From: Rhodoferax sp.
GTDB lineage: Bacteria; Pseudomonadota; Gammaproteobacteria; Burkholderiales; Burkholderiaceae_C
DNA length: 11,957 nt
NCBI GenBank assembly: GCA_028292305.1
Contig: JAQGMQ010000788.1
Location: 1-11,957, forward strand
Direction: 5' to 3'
Part shown: positions 1 through 6,590 of the stretch, one piece after another
Numbering within the stretch: position 1 is the stretch's first letter
Layout of the letters: every line of letters begins with the position of its first letter
Made by a program: the position numbers and the translations under genes
Notes under the pieces: generated by a model
Database searches by the model: none
Told to the model about the DNA's origin: nothing
What the model saw: the letters and a program-made list of their open reading frames with translations, nothing else

Positions 1-906
1 GACGGCGCGCCGCACACCATCAGCCAGCAGGAGCTGGATCGCGTCTCGGCGAGTTTCCAAGTGCCGGCGAGCCGCGTCGGCGCGCTGCCGCTGTCGACCA
101 TGACGATTCCGACCATCGATGCGGCCGACACCAACTACCCGCGCTGGCTCGCGCGCAACGTGGCGCCGCACAAGAACCCGGCGCTGCGCTGCGTCACGCT
201 GTCGTTCAAGCGCCTGGGTTACTCGCCCGGCGACGCCACCGGCCCGCAGCTGGACATCGCCGCCGACCTGGCCGACCGCTACAGCGCCGGTGAAGCCCGC
301 GTCACGCACGACCAGAACCTGGTGCTGCCCTGGGTGCGCGCCGACGAACTGGCCGCGCTGTATGCCGAAACCAAGGCCGCCGGCCTGGCCAAGGCCAACG
401 TGCGCCTGTTGACCGACATGATCGTCTGCCCCGGCGGCGACTTCTGCGCGCTGGCCAACGCCCGTTCGCTGCCGATCTCCGAAGCCATCAGCCAGCGCTA
501 CCAGGACCTGGACGAGCTGCACGACCTCGGCGAGATCGACGTGCACATGAGCGGCTGCATCAACTCCTGCGGCCACCACCACAGCGCGCACATCGGCATC
601 CTCGGCGTCGACAAGGACGGCCAGGAGTGGTACCAGGTGACGCTCGGCGGCTCGGACGGCTCGGACCTGAGCGGCACAGCCGGTGCCGGCAAGGTGGTGG
701 GCCCGTCGTTCAGTGCGGCCGAAGTGCCCGAAGTCATCGAGGCCGTGCTCGACACCTACCGCGCCCAGCGCCAGAGCGCGGGCAACAAGGCCGAGACCTT
801 CATCGACACGCTGCGCCGCGTTGGCCACGACCCGTTCAAGCTGGCCGCCAACGCCGCCCGCACCAGCACCGGCCGGGCCGCACCACAGGCCGCGACCGCC
901 GCCTGA
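1..906 (+). CDS. cysI: Sulfite reductase, sirohaem/4Fe-4S haemoprotein subunit (C-terminal half, 5' end outside window)
   Basis: Reduces sulfite to sulfide with six electrons in assimilatory sulfur metabolism; cytoplasmic. The frame is open from base 1, so 301 residues of a protein usually near 550–600 are present. The cluster and sirohaem ligands are intact: CPGGDFC (Cys codons at 427 and 445) gives C-x5-C, and SGCINSCGHHH (Cys codons at 556 and 568) gives C-x3-C. The C-terminal FIDTLRRVGHDPFK segment is typical of proteobacterial CysI. The last ~20 residues are Ala/Thr-rich and probably disordered. It heads a run of cys genes, with 12 bases to the next start. No flavoprotein subunit cysJ is seen, so the electron donor may be ferredoxin (see fdxA). 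A nitrite reductase of the same fold is the alternative, but the cys neighbours favour sulfite. Confidence 0.93.
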   Translation, partial: DGAPHTISQQELDRVSASFQVPASRVGALPLSTMTIPTIDAADTNYPRWLARNVAPHKNPALRCVTLSFKRLGYSPGDATGPQLDIAADLADRYSAGEARVTHDQNLVLPWVRADELAALYAETKAAGLAKANVRLLTDMIVCPGGDFCALANARSLPISEAISQRYQDLDELHDLGEIDVHMSGCINSCGHHHSAHIGILGVDKDGQEWYQVTLGGSDGSDLSGTAGAGKVVGPSFSAAEVPEVIEAVLDTYRAQRQSAGNKAETFIDTLRRVGHDPFKLAANAARTSTGRAAPQAATAA

Positions 907-918
907 GAGGATTAAAAA

Positions 919-1380
919 ATGAAATTGCTCGCATCCCACGACCACGTACCCGCCGCCGAGGGCCAGACCGCCATCGTCGCCCTGGCCAACGACACCGACC
1001 CGCGCACGCTGCCCCTGGAAGGCGTGACCCGCATCGACCTGAACTTTCCCAAGTTCACCGACGGCCGCGCGTTCAGCCAGGCCTTTCTGCTGCGCCGCCG
1101 CCTTGGCTTCAAGGGCGAGATCCGCGCCACCGGCGACGTGTTGATCGACCAGCTGGTGCAGATGCAGCGCAGCGGCTTCGACGTGGCCGTGCTGCGCGAA
1201 GGCGTGAAGGCCGACGCGGCGCAGCGCCAGTTCGACCGCTTCAAGGGCTTCTACCAGGGTGACGCCGTGCATGTGGTGCCGCATTTTGCCGAAGCTGAAA
1301 ATACGCCCACGCAAGCGGCCCTCGCTGCCGCCGATGCCGCGGCCTATGCGGTGGAACTCGACCGCCAGAACGCGGCCTGA
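919..1380 (+). CDS. DUF934 family protein, sulfite-reduction accessory protein
   Basis: A 153-residue cytoplasmic protein of the DUF934 family, which habitually sits beside cysI in betaproteobacteria and is thought to help sulfite reduction; its biochemical role is not established. The family signature is clear: FPKFTDGRAFSQA at residues 43–55, then LLRRRLGFKGEIRATGDVLIDQ across 57–78 and SGFDVAVLREG at 85–95. There are no cysteines, so it cannot itself carry an Fe-S cluster through Cys ligands. The start is fixed by GAGGA at 907–911, 7 bases before the ATG. It is 12 bases after cysI and 10 bases before cysH, clearly one operon. The Ala-rich tail after about residue 130 looks less conserved. 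Confidence 0.88.
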   Translation: MKLLASHDHVPAAEGQTAIVALANDTDPRTLPLEGVTRIDLNFPKFTDGRAFSQAFLLRRRLGFKGEIRATGDVLIDQLVQMQRSGFDVAVLREGVKADAAQRQFDRFKGFYQGDAVHVVPHFAEAENTPTQAALAAADAAAYAVELDRQNAA

Positions 1381-1390
1381 GGAGGAAGCC

Positions 1391-2020
1391 ATGTCAGCCA
1401 TGCCTGTCGACCTCGTACGCATCAACGCCGAACTCGGCCGCAGTGCCCCCGCACTGGTGGACTGGGCCCTGGGCCTGGGCCAGCCGGCCATCGTCACCAC
1501 CAACTTCCGCCCGTTCGAGGCGGTCATCCTGCATCTGGTCACGCGCGTGCGCCCCGATGTGCCCGTGGTCTGGATGGACAACGGCTACAACACCGAGGCC
1601 ACCTACCGCCTTGTCGATGAAGTGACCCGGCTGTTGAAGCTGAACCTGCACATCTACCTGCCGCGCCGTTCGCGTGCGCACCGCGAGGCCGTGGACGGCG
1701 CGACGCCCGCGCTGGACGACCCGCGGCACCAGGCCTTCACCGAGGAAGTGAAGCTGGAGCCTTTTGCCCGCGCACTGCGCGAGACGGCGCCCAAGGTCTG
1801 GTTCACGGCGCTGCGGGCCACCGATACCGCCGTGCGCGCCCAGATGGAGCCGGTGAGCATCAACCCCGACGGCCTGATCAAGGTCGCACCGCTGCTGCAC
1901 TGGTCGTCCAAGGATCTTTACGAATACTGTGAAACCCACAGCCTGCCCAACAACTTCGACTACGTGGACCCGACCAAGGGCGAAGACAACCGCGAGTGCG
2001 GCTTGCATCTTGCCCACTGA
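1391..2020 (+). CDS. cysH: Short divergent CysH-family (P)APS reductase
   Basis: Expected to reduce APS or PAPS to sulfite in the cytoplasm. It is 209 residues, against about 244 for E. coli CysH. The start has GGAGGA (1381–1386) 4 bases before the ATG. The family match is clear: an ILHLVTRVRPDVPVVWMDNGY stretch within residues 46–66, KLEPFARAL at 121–129, and a C-terminal RECGLH with the catalytic cysteine at 203. Several usual substrate-binding features are altered. The SSSFG loop reads TTNFR (36–40), GLRREQ reads ALRATD (140–145), and the segment holding GDxHTT is shortened to YVDPTKGEDN (191–200). The CC and CxxC pairs that hold the 4Fe-4S cluster in bacterial APS reductases are absent. 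Position between DUF934 and cysD supports the role. Whether APS or PAPS is the substrate cannot be read from the sequence. Confidence 0.8.
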   Translation: MSAMPVDLVRINAELGRSAPALVDWALGLGQPAIVTTNFRPFEAVILHLVTRVRPDVPVVWMDNGYNTEATYRLVDEVTRLLKLNLHIYLPRRSRAHREAVDGATPALDDPRHQAFTEEVKLEPFARALRETAPKVWFTALRATDTAVRAQMEPVSINPDGLIKVAPLLHWSSKDLYEYCETHSLPNNFDYVDPTKGEDNRECGLHLAH

Positions 2021-2028
2021 CCCTACCC

Positions 2029-2967
2029 ATGAACGCCCGCGCCGAACCCTCTGATCTCATGACCGCCCATCTCAGTAATTCCCACCTCGACGCGCTCGAA
2101 GAAGAGACCATCTTCATCCTGCGCGAAGTGGCCGCCGTGTTCGAACGGCCGACCCTGCTGTTCTCGGGCGGCAAGGATTCCCTCGTGCTGCTGAAGTGCG
2201 CCGAGAAAGCCTTCGGCGCGGGACGCATTCCGTATCCGCTGCTGATGATCGACACCGGCCACAACTTCCATGAAGTGACCGACTTCCGCGACTTCCGCGC
2301 CAAGGAACTCGGTGCCGAGCTGATCGTGCGCAGCGTCGAGGATTCGATGGCCCGCGGCACGGTGCGCCTGTCGCACCCCGGCGAGTCGCGCAACGTTCAC
2401 CAGTCGGTGACTTTGCTCGAGGCGATCGAGGAATTCCGCTTCGACGCGCTGATCGGCGGTGCCCGCCGCGACGAGGAAAAGGCGCGCGCCAAGGAACGCA
2501 TCTTTTCGCACCGCGACAGCTTCGGCCAGTGGCAACCCAAGGCCCAGCGCCCCGAGCTGTGGACGCTGTTCAACACCCGGCTGCAGCCCGGCGAACACTT
2601 CCGCGTGTTCCCGATCAGCAACTGGACCGAACTCGACGTGTGGCAATACATCGAGCGCGAAAACATCGCCCTGCCCTCGCTCTACTACACGCACCAGCGC
2701 GAAGTGGTGGAACGCAAGGGCCTGCTGGTGCCGGTGACCGACCTCACGCCGCTCAAGGCCGGCGAGACCGCCGAGATGCGCGATGTGCGTTTTCGCACCG
2801 TGGGCGACATCACCTGTACCTGCCCGGTGGAAAGCCGGGCCGCGACGCCGGGCGACGTGGTGATCGAAACCCTGGCCGCCGACGTGAGCGAGCGCGGCGC
2901 GACGCGGATGGACGACAAGACCTCCGAGGCTTCGATGGAGAAGCGCAAGAAAGACGGGTACTTCTAA
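2029..2967 (+). CDS. cysD: Sulfate adenylyltransferase subunit 2 (ATP sulfurylase, catalytic subunit)
   Basis: Makes APS from ATP and sulfate, in complex with the GTPase CysN; cytoplasmic. It is 312 residues, against 302 in E. coli. The ATP pyrophosphatase PP-loop SGGKDS is at residues 46–51, in an LLFSGGKDSLVLLK context. MIDTGHNF and FRDFRAKELG follow, then the CysD-type blocks IGGARRDEEKARAKER and FPISNWTELDVWQYI. The C-terminus MEKRKKDGYF is characteristic. The start chosen is the ATG 8 bases after the cysH stop. An in-frame ATG at 2059 (MTAHLSNSHL) is possible because neither has a clear Shine-Dalgarno; homology begins only near residue 20. The stop TAA overlaps the ATG of cysN by one base (TAATG), so the two subunits are translationally coupled. 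Confidence 0.97.
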   Translation: MNARAEPSDLMTAHLSNSHLDALEEETIFILREVAAVFERPTLLFSGGKDSLVLLKCAEKAFGAGRIPYPLLMIDTGHNFHEVTDFRDFRAKELGAELIVRSVEDSMARGTVRLSHPGESRNVHQSVTLLEAIEEFRFDALIGGARRDEEKARAKERIFSHRDSFGQWQPKAQRPELWTLFNTRLQPGEHFRVFPISNWTELDVWQYIERENIALPSLYYTHQREVVERKGLLVPVTDLTPLKAGETAEMRDVRFRTVGDITCTCPVESRAATPGDVVIETLAADVSERGATRMDDKTSEASMEKRKKDGYF

Positions 2968-4244
2968 TGAACACGACCACCAACTTATCGGCCTTGAAGT
3001 TCATCACCTGCGGCAGCGTCGACGACGGCAAGAGCACCCTGATCGGCCGCCTGCTGGTCGACACCAAGGCTGTGCTGCAGGACCACCTGGCCGGCGTGCA
3101 GCGCCAGGGCGAGACCGACCTGGCCCTGCTGACCGACGGCCTCTCGGCCGAGCGCGAACAGGGCATCACCATCGACGTGGCCTACCGCTACTTCAACACC
3201 GAAACGCGCAAGTTCATCATCGGCGACGCGCCCGGCCATGAGCAGTACACGCGCAACATGGTCACCGCCGCCAGCAGCGCCGACGCGGCCGTGGTGCTGG
3301 TCGACGCGACCAAGCTCGACTGGAAGAACGCCGACCTGGAGCTGCTGGTGCAGACGCGCCGGCATTCGCTGCTGTGCAACCTGCTGCGGGTGCCGAGCAT
3401 CGTCTTTGCCATCAACAAGCTGGACGCGGTGGCCGACTCCACGCTGGCTTTCACCAACATCGCCGGTGCGCTCAGGAAGTTTGCCGCTGCGGCCGGCATT
3501 CCGGCCCAGGCCATCGTGCCGATGTCGGCCTTGAAAGGCTGGAACGTCGTCGAAGCCGGCCACGCCGACGTGCCCGACTGGTGCGGCTACACCGGCCCGA
3601 CGCTGCTGCAGATATTGGAAGAGCTGCCCGGGACGCCGGCCGAGGTCGACCAACCGTTCGCCTTTCCGGTGCAGTGGGTCGAAAAGTTTTCATCGAGCGC
3701 CGACACCTCGCAAGGCCGACGCGTGTTCTGGGGCCGCGTGGCCACCGGCGCCGTGCAGCCGGGCCAGGAGATTCGAATTTTGCCGAGCGGCCAGACGGCC
3801 ACGGTGGCGCAGGTGCTCGACCATGCGCGCCGGCCCGCCAATGTGTCGGCCAGCCACAGCGCGGGCATCGTGCTCGACCGCGAGGTCGACGTGTCGCGTG
3901 GCGACTGGCTGCTGGCCACCGGCACCTTCGACGCGCAGCGCGAGCTGTCGGCTACCGTTGCCTGGCTCGACGACGAGCCGCTGGTCGCGGGCCGCGTCTA
4001 CTGGGCGTTGCACGGCCACCGCTGGGTGAAGGCCAAGGTCAAGCGCATCGTGCACCGGCTCAACATCAACACGCTGGCCGAAGAAGACGCCACCGAGCTG
4101 CCACCGAACGCCATCGGCCATGTCGAGCTGGCGCTGCAGGAGCCGATCGCCACCCTGCCTTACCTGCAATCGCGCGCGCTCGGGGCCCTGGTGCTGGTCG
4201 ACACGGCCAGCCACAAGACCGCGGGCGCGGTACTGGTGCGTTGA
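2967..4244 (+). CDS. cysN: Sulfate adenylyltransferase subunit 1 (GTPase regulatory subunit)
   Basis: GTPase that drives APS synthesis by CysD. It is 425 residues. The GTP motifs are in order: G1 GSVDDGKS (16–23), G2 Thr in GITID (66–70), G3 DAPGHE (87–92), G4 NKLD (150–153) and G5 SALK (187–190). EF-Tu-like beta-barrel domains follow, with VQWVEKF and GRVATGAVQPGQEI, and the C-terminus GAVLVR. There is no APS-kinase domain after it, unlike CysNC fusions, and no separate cysC in the window. The start overlaps the cysD stop by one base and has no strong ribosome binding site, so coupling is likely. A 69-base gap separates it from fdxA. Confidence 0.97.
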   Translation: MNTTTNLSALKFITCGSVDDGKSTLIGRLLVDTKAVLQDHLAGVQRQGETDLALLTDGLSAEREQGITIDVAYRYFNTETRKFIIGDAPGHEQYTRNMVTAASSADAAVVLVDATKLDWKNADLELLVQTRRHSLLCNLLRVPSIVFAINKLDAVADSTLAFTNIAGALRKFAAAAGIPAQAIVPMSALKGWNVVEAGHADVPDWCGYTGPTLLQILEELPGTPAEVDQPFAFPVQWVEKFSSSADTSQGRRVFWGRVATGAVQPGQEIRILPSGQTATVAQVLDHARRPANVSASHSAGIVLDREVDVSRGDWLLATGTFDAQRELSATVAWLDDEPLVAGRVYWALHGHRWVKAKVKRIVHRLNINTLAEEDATELPPNAIGHVELALQEPIATLPYLQSRALGALVLVDTASHKTAGAVLVR

Positions 4245-4273
4245 GCGCCAGCCACGCAATGCAACACTCGCCT

Positions 4274-4279
4274 TAAAAT
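4274..4279 (+). promoter_or_regulatory. Possible -10 element upstream of fdxA
   Basis: TAAAAT lies in the 69-base cysN–fdxA gap, 34 bases before the fdxA ATG. It matches TATAAT at five of six positions. No acceptable -35 is present 16–18 bases upstream, and fdxA has no clear Shine-Dalgarno, so this is a weak call. If real, fdxA and its reductase can be expressed apart from the cys operon. No hairpin with a T-run terminator is seen in the gap, so read-through from cysN is also plausible. Confidence 0.3.
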
Positions 4280-4313
4280 CCAGGGTTCCCCTGTCCAACC
4301 CTTTGCAAATACC

Positions 4314-4643
4314 ATGACCCACGTCGTCTCCGAATCCTGCATCCAGTGCAAATACACCGACTGTGTGGATGTCTGCCCCGTGGACTGCTTCCGCGAAGGC
4401 CCGAACATGCTGGTGATCGACCCCGATGAATGCATCGACTGCGCGGTCTGCATCCCCGAATGCCCGGTCAACGCCATCTTCGCCGAGGAAGACCTGCCAC
4501 CGGACCAGTTGGCCTTCATCAAGCTGAATGCCGACCTGGCCCGGGCCGACGGCTGGAAAAGCATCACCAAGCGCAAGCCGGCCCTGCCGGACGCCGAAGA
4601 GTTCAAGGACAAGACCGGCAAGATCGCCGACCTGATCCGCTGA
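4314..4643 (+). CDS. fdxA: 7Fe ferredoxin FdxA ([3Fe-4S][4Fe-4S])
   Basis: Small soluble electron carrier of 109 residues, closely resembling Azotobacter FdI. By comparison with FdI, Cys9, Cys17 and Cys50 should bind the 3Fe-4S cluster. Cys21, Cys40, Cys43 and Cys46 should bind the 4Fe-4S cluster. Cys12 and Cys25 match the extra cysteines of FdI. The KYTDCVDVCPVDCF and CIDCAVCIPECPVNAIF blocks are intact, and the C-terminal part (PDAEEFKDKTGKIADLIR) is the family's usual non-cluster extension. Only 2 bases separate its stop from the ferredoxin–NADP reductase, its probable redox partner. Its place behind cysN suggests it may supply electrons to CysI, but FdxA proteins have other partners too. 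Confidence 0.96.
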   Translation: MTHVVSESCIQCKYTDCVDVCPVDCFREGPNMLVIDPDECIDCAVCIPECPVNAIFAEEDLPPDQLAFIKLNADLARADGWKSITKRKPALPDAEEFKDKTGKIADLIR

Positions 4644-4645
4644 CG

Positions 4646-5719
4646 ATGAGCGACCAGGCGCCGATCGAGACCGATGCCGTGGTGATCGGCGCCGGGCCGG
4701 TCGGCCTGTTCCAGGTGTTCCAGCTCGGCCTGCTGGAGATCAAGGCCCATGTCATCGACGCCCTGCCCTATGCGGGCGGCCAGTGCATCGAGCTGTATCC
4801 CGACAAACCCATCTACGACATACCCGCCCTGCCCTTCAGCACCGGGCGGGAGCTTGTCGCGTCGCTGCTGAAACAGGCGGCGCCATTCGAGCCGGTGTTC
4901 CATCTGGGCGAGGAGGTGACGAGCCTTGCCACACAGGGAGATGGCCGCCTGCGCCTGACGACCTCGCGCGGCAAGACGTTCATGACCAAGGTCGTCGTCA
5001 TTGCTGCTGGTGTCGGCGCGTTCCAGCCCCGGCGGCTGAAGCTCGAAGGCATCGAGGCTTTCGAAGGCCGCGGCCTGCACTACCACGCGCCCGATGCCGA
5101 ACGGCTCGCGGGCCAGGACGTGGTGATCGTGGGCGGCGACACGATGGCGGTGCAAGCTGCGCTCGATTTGACCGCCGACGGACCGCAACGCCCGCGCAGC
5201 ATCACCCTGCTGCACCGCCGCGACGTGTTGCAGGCACCAGCCTCCGCACTCGCCGAAATGCAGGCGTTGTGCGAAGACCAGCAGATGCGGTTTCAGGTGG
5301 GCCAGATCACCGGTTTTGAAGAGCGCAGCGACGCCGGCGAGCGGCGCCTGACCGCGGTGCGCATCGACGACGTGGATGCCCAGGTGCACGTGTTGCCGGT
5401 CGACCAGTTGCTGGTGTTCCAGGGCCTGTCGCCCAAGCTGGGGCCGGTGGCCGATTGGGGCCTGGCGTTGGAACGCAAGCAGTTGCAGGTCAACACCGAA
5501 GATTTCGCCACCAGCGCGCCCGGCATCTTCGCCGTGGGCGACATCAACACCTATCCGGGCAAGAAGAAGCTGATCGTGTGTGGCTTCCACGAATGTGTGC
5601 TGGCGGCCTTCGGCGCGGCGGCACTCGTGTTCCCCGACCGCAAGACGCCGCTGCAGTACACGACCACCTCGCCACGCTTGCACCAGCTGCTGGGTGTGGC
5701 CACGCCGGTGCGCCCCTGA
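4646..5719 (+). CDS. Ferredoxin–NADP reductase, thioredoxin-reductase-like type
   Basis: FAD enzyme that moves electrons between NAD(P)H and ferredoxin; cytoplasmic, 357 residues. FAD motifs are GAGPVG at 15–20 and GIFAVGDI at 293–300. There is no CxxC redox pair, which separates it from true thioredoxin reductases. The Tyr/Pro-rich N-terminal block (PYAGGQCIELYPDKPIYDIP) and the long C-terminal tail (KKKLIVCGFHE onward) are typical of this FNR type. Two nucleotide-site motifs are atypical: the usual GGGDSA reads GGDTMA (163–168), and after HRR (190–192) the expected downstream Arg is Gln. It starts 2 bases after fdxA, so the pair is one transcription unit. It ends 3 bases from the convergent gene on the other strand, leaving no room for a separate terminator. 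Confidence 0.92.
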   Translation: MSDQAPIETDAVVIGAGPVGLFQVFQLGLLEIKAHVIDALPYAGGQCIELYPDKPIYDIPALPFSTGRELVASLLKQAAPFEPVFHLGEEVTSLATQGDGRLRLTTSRGKTFMTKVVVIAAGVGAFQPRRLKLEGIEAFEGRGLHYHAPDAERLAGQDVVIVGGDTMAVQAALDLTADGPQRPRSITLLHRRDVLQAPASALAEMQALCEDQQMRFQVGQITGFEERSDAGERRLTAVRIDDVDAQVHVLPVDQLLVFQGLSPKLGPVADWGLALERKQLQVNTEDFATSAPGIFAVGDINTYPGKKKLIVCGFHECVLAAFGAAALVFPDRKTPLQYTTTSPRLHQLLGVATPVRP

Positions 5720-5722
5720 GCT

Positions 5723-6457
5723 TCAAAACCTGGACCGGTAATAGACCATCGGCCCGCCGCGCTTGGTGCGCAACACCACCTTGCTGCCGCCGGTCAGCTG
5801 CATGCCGATGGCGCCCAGCTCGGGCGTCAGTCCGCCGAACTTTGCGCTCTGGAACTGCATCTCGACCCGCGCCGCATAGATCGGCTGATCGGCGCTGTTG
5901 ATGAGGGTGTAGGCGTCCTGCGGCTGGCTCACACGGCGGAAAGCCACCACGTCGATGCGCCGCAGGTGCAGCGGCGCGGAACGCCAGCGCAGGCCGACGT
6001 CCACCGCGGCGCCACCACGGCTGTCGACCCAAGGGCCGGAGGGCGTATCGACACCGAGCGCCAGCGCCATGGCAGATTGCTGCGGCGCATGGCTCCATCC
6101 ACTCACCTCGAGCCGCGTCGTGGCGTTGGCCAGGTCGCCGGCGGCCCGGTCGCGCGACGCGTTGCGTGCCGGCTCGTAGGCGTTGTCGGATCGCGACATG
6201 GGCGCAGTCAACAGGGAGGCAGCAGCAATTTCGATGCGCGGCCGCGGCGGCTTGGCGGCTGTGGCGGTTGTGGCGGTAGTGAGACTGGCGAATGCCAGGC
6301 TGGCATCATCGGCCATGGCAGGAGTTGCCATGCAACCGCAGGTGGCGATCACCCAGACGGCAGATGTGGGCAGGGGCTTCAGGTCGGACAAAAGCCGGGA
6401 CATGCCGACGCGGCAAGGCGATGTGCTGGTCTTGCGCCCGAACCCGATGCTGTCCAT
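5723..6457 (-). CDS. Predicted secreted, beta-rich protein of unknown function
   Basis: A 244-residue protein I do not recognise. The start at 6457 is chosen because GAAAGGGG lies 7 bases upstream. A later Met at residue 19 (6403) has no ribosome binding site but would give a more usual signal peptide. The N-terminus has a long basic n-region, a hydrophobic stretch around SAVWVIATCGCMATPAMA (32–49), and a likely signal peptidase I site after AMA49. A Thr/Ala-rich linker follows at 57–70. From about residue 113 the chain alternates polar and hydrophobic residues (TRLEVSGWSH, GGAAVDVGLRWRS, AARVEMQFQSA) and ends VYYRSRF. The terminal Phe and beta pattern suggest, without proving, an outer-membrane or periplasmic beta protein. 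It is convergent with the ferredoxin reductase. Confidence 0.7.
   Translation of the reverse strand: MDSIGFGRKTSTSPCRVGMSRLLSDLKPLPTSAVWVIATCGCMATPAMADDASLAFASLTTATTATAAKPPRPRIEIAAASLLTAPMSRSDNAYEPARNASRDRAAGDLANATTRLEVSGWSHAPQQSAMALALGVDTPSGPWVDSRGGAAVDVGLRWRSAPLHLRRIDVVAFRRVSQPQDAYTLINSADQPIYAARVEMQFQSAKFGGLTPELGAIGMQLTGGSKVVLRTKRGGPMVYYRSRF
6254..6280 (-). repeat. Three imperfect 9-bp tandem repeats inside the secreted-protein gene
   Basis: On the + strand the units are GGCGGCTGT, GGCGGTTGT and GGCGGTAGT, end to end. On the coding strand they encode the Thr/Ala linker near residues 60–68. The unit is a multiple of three, so copy-number change would keep the frame and alter only linker length. 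Confidence 0.65.
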
Positions 6458-6540
6458 GGCAACGCCCCTTTCTTCGGTCCCTCTTGCGAGGCACCGAGTT
6501 TGCGTGACCCGGTAGCCGTCGCCTGTCGGAATCAACCGAT
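6458..6540 (-). promoter_or_regulatory. Candidate structured 5' leader of the secreted-protein gene
   Basis: Read on the minus strand, the 83 bases before the start codon can form three helices. They are TCGG-(6 nt)-CCGA (6526–6539), GCG..AC with GT..CGC around a CGGCTACCG core (6502–6522), and a hairpin at 6474–6497. The last is TCGGT, a G·G mismatch, CCTC, loop GCAA, GAGG, ACCGA. The final hairpin has a GNRA tetraloop and ends shortly before the AAAGGGG ribosome binding site. I could not match it to a known riboswitch class. The 50 bases farther upstream (6541–6590), towards the stop of the hydrolase gene, show only short palindromes. Confidence 0.4.
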
Positions 6541-6590
6541 AGCGCTGTGAGAAGCTGCCGACACCGCGACTGTCGAGTCGACGTGCAGGC

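Noticed and set aside
2967..4244. CysNC fusion (ATP sulfurylase plus APS kinase)
   Set aside because: The protein ends after the beta-barrel domains at 425 residues; no APS-kinase P-loop domain follows.
4160..5683. Open frame of 507 codons on the - strand opposite fdxA and the ferredoxin reductase
   Set aside because: It is antisense to two well-supported genes, has low-complexity His/Gln/Arg-rich translation, and shows no family features.
4646..5719. Thioredoxin reductase
   Set aside because: It lacks the redox-active CxxC, is longer than TrxR, and is paired with fdxA; the FNR type fits better.
6458..6540. c-di-GMP-I riboswitch
   Set aside because: GCAAAC plus a GNRA hairpin is suggestive, but the conserved GGGACGCAAAGCC strand and the second helical domain with the tetraloop receptor are not present. 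Kept only as an unclassified structured leader.
6559..6582. Short inverted repeats CGACA/TGTCG and GTCGA-G-TCGAC downstream of the hydrolase gene as a terminator
   Set aside because: Stems are 5 bp and no T-run follows on the minus strand, so an intrinsic terminator is not supported.
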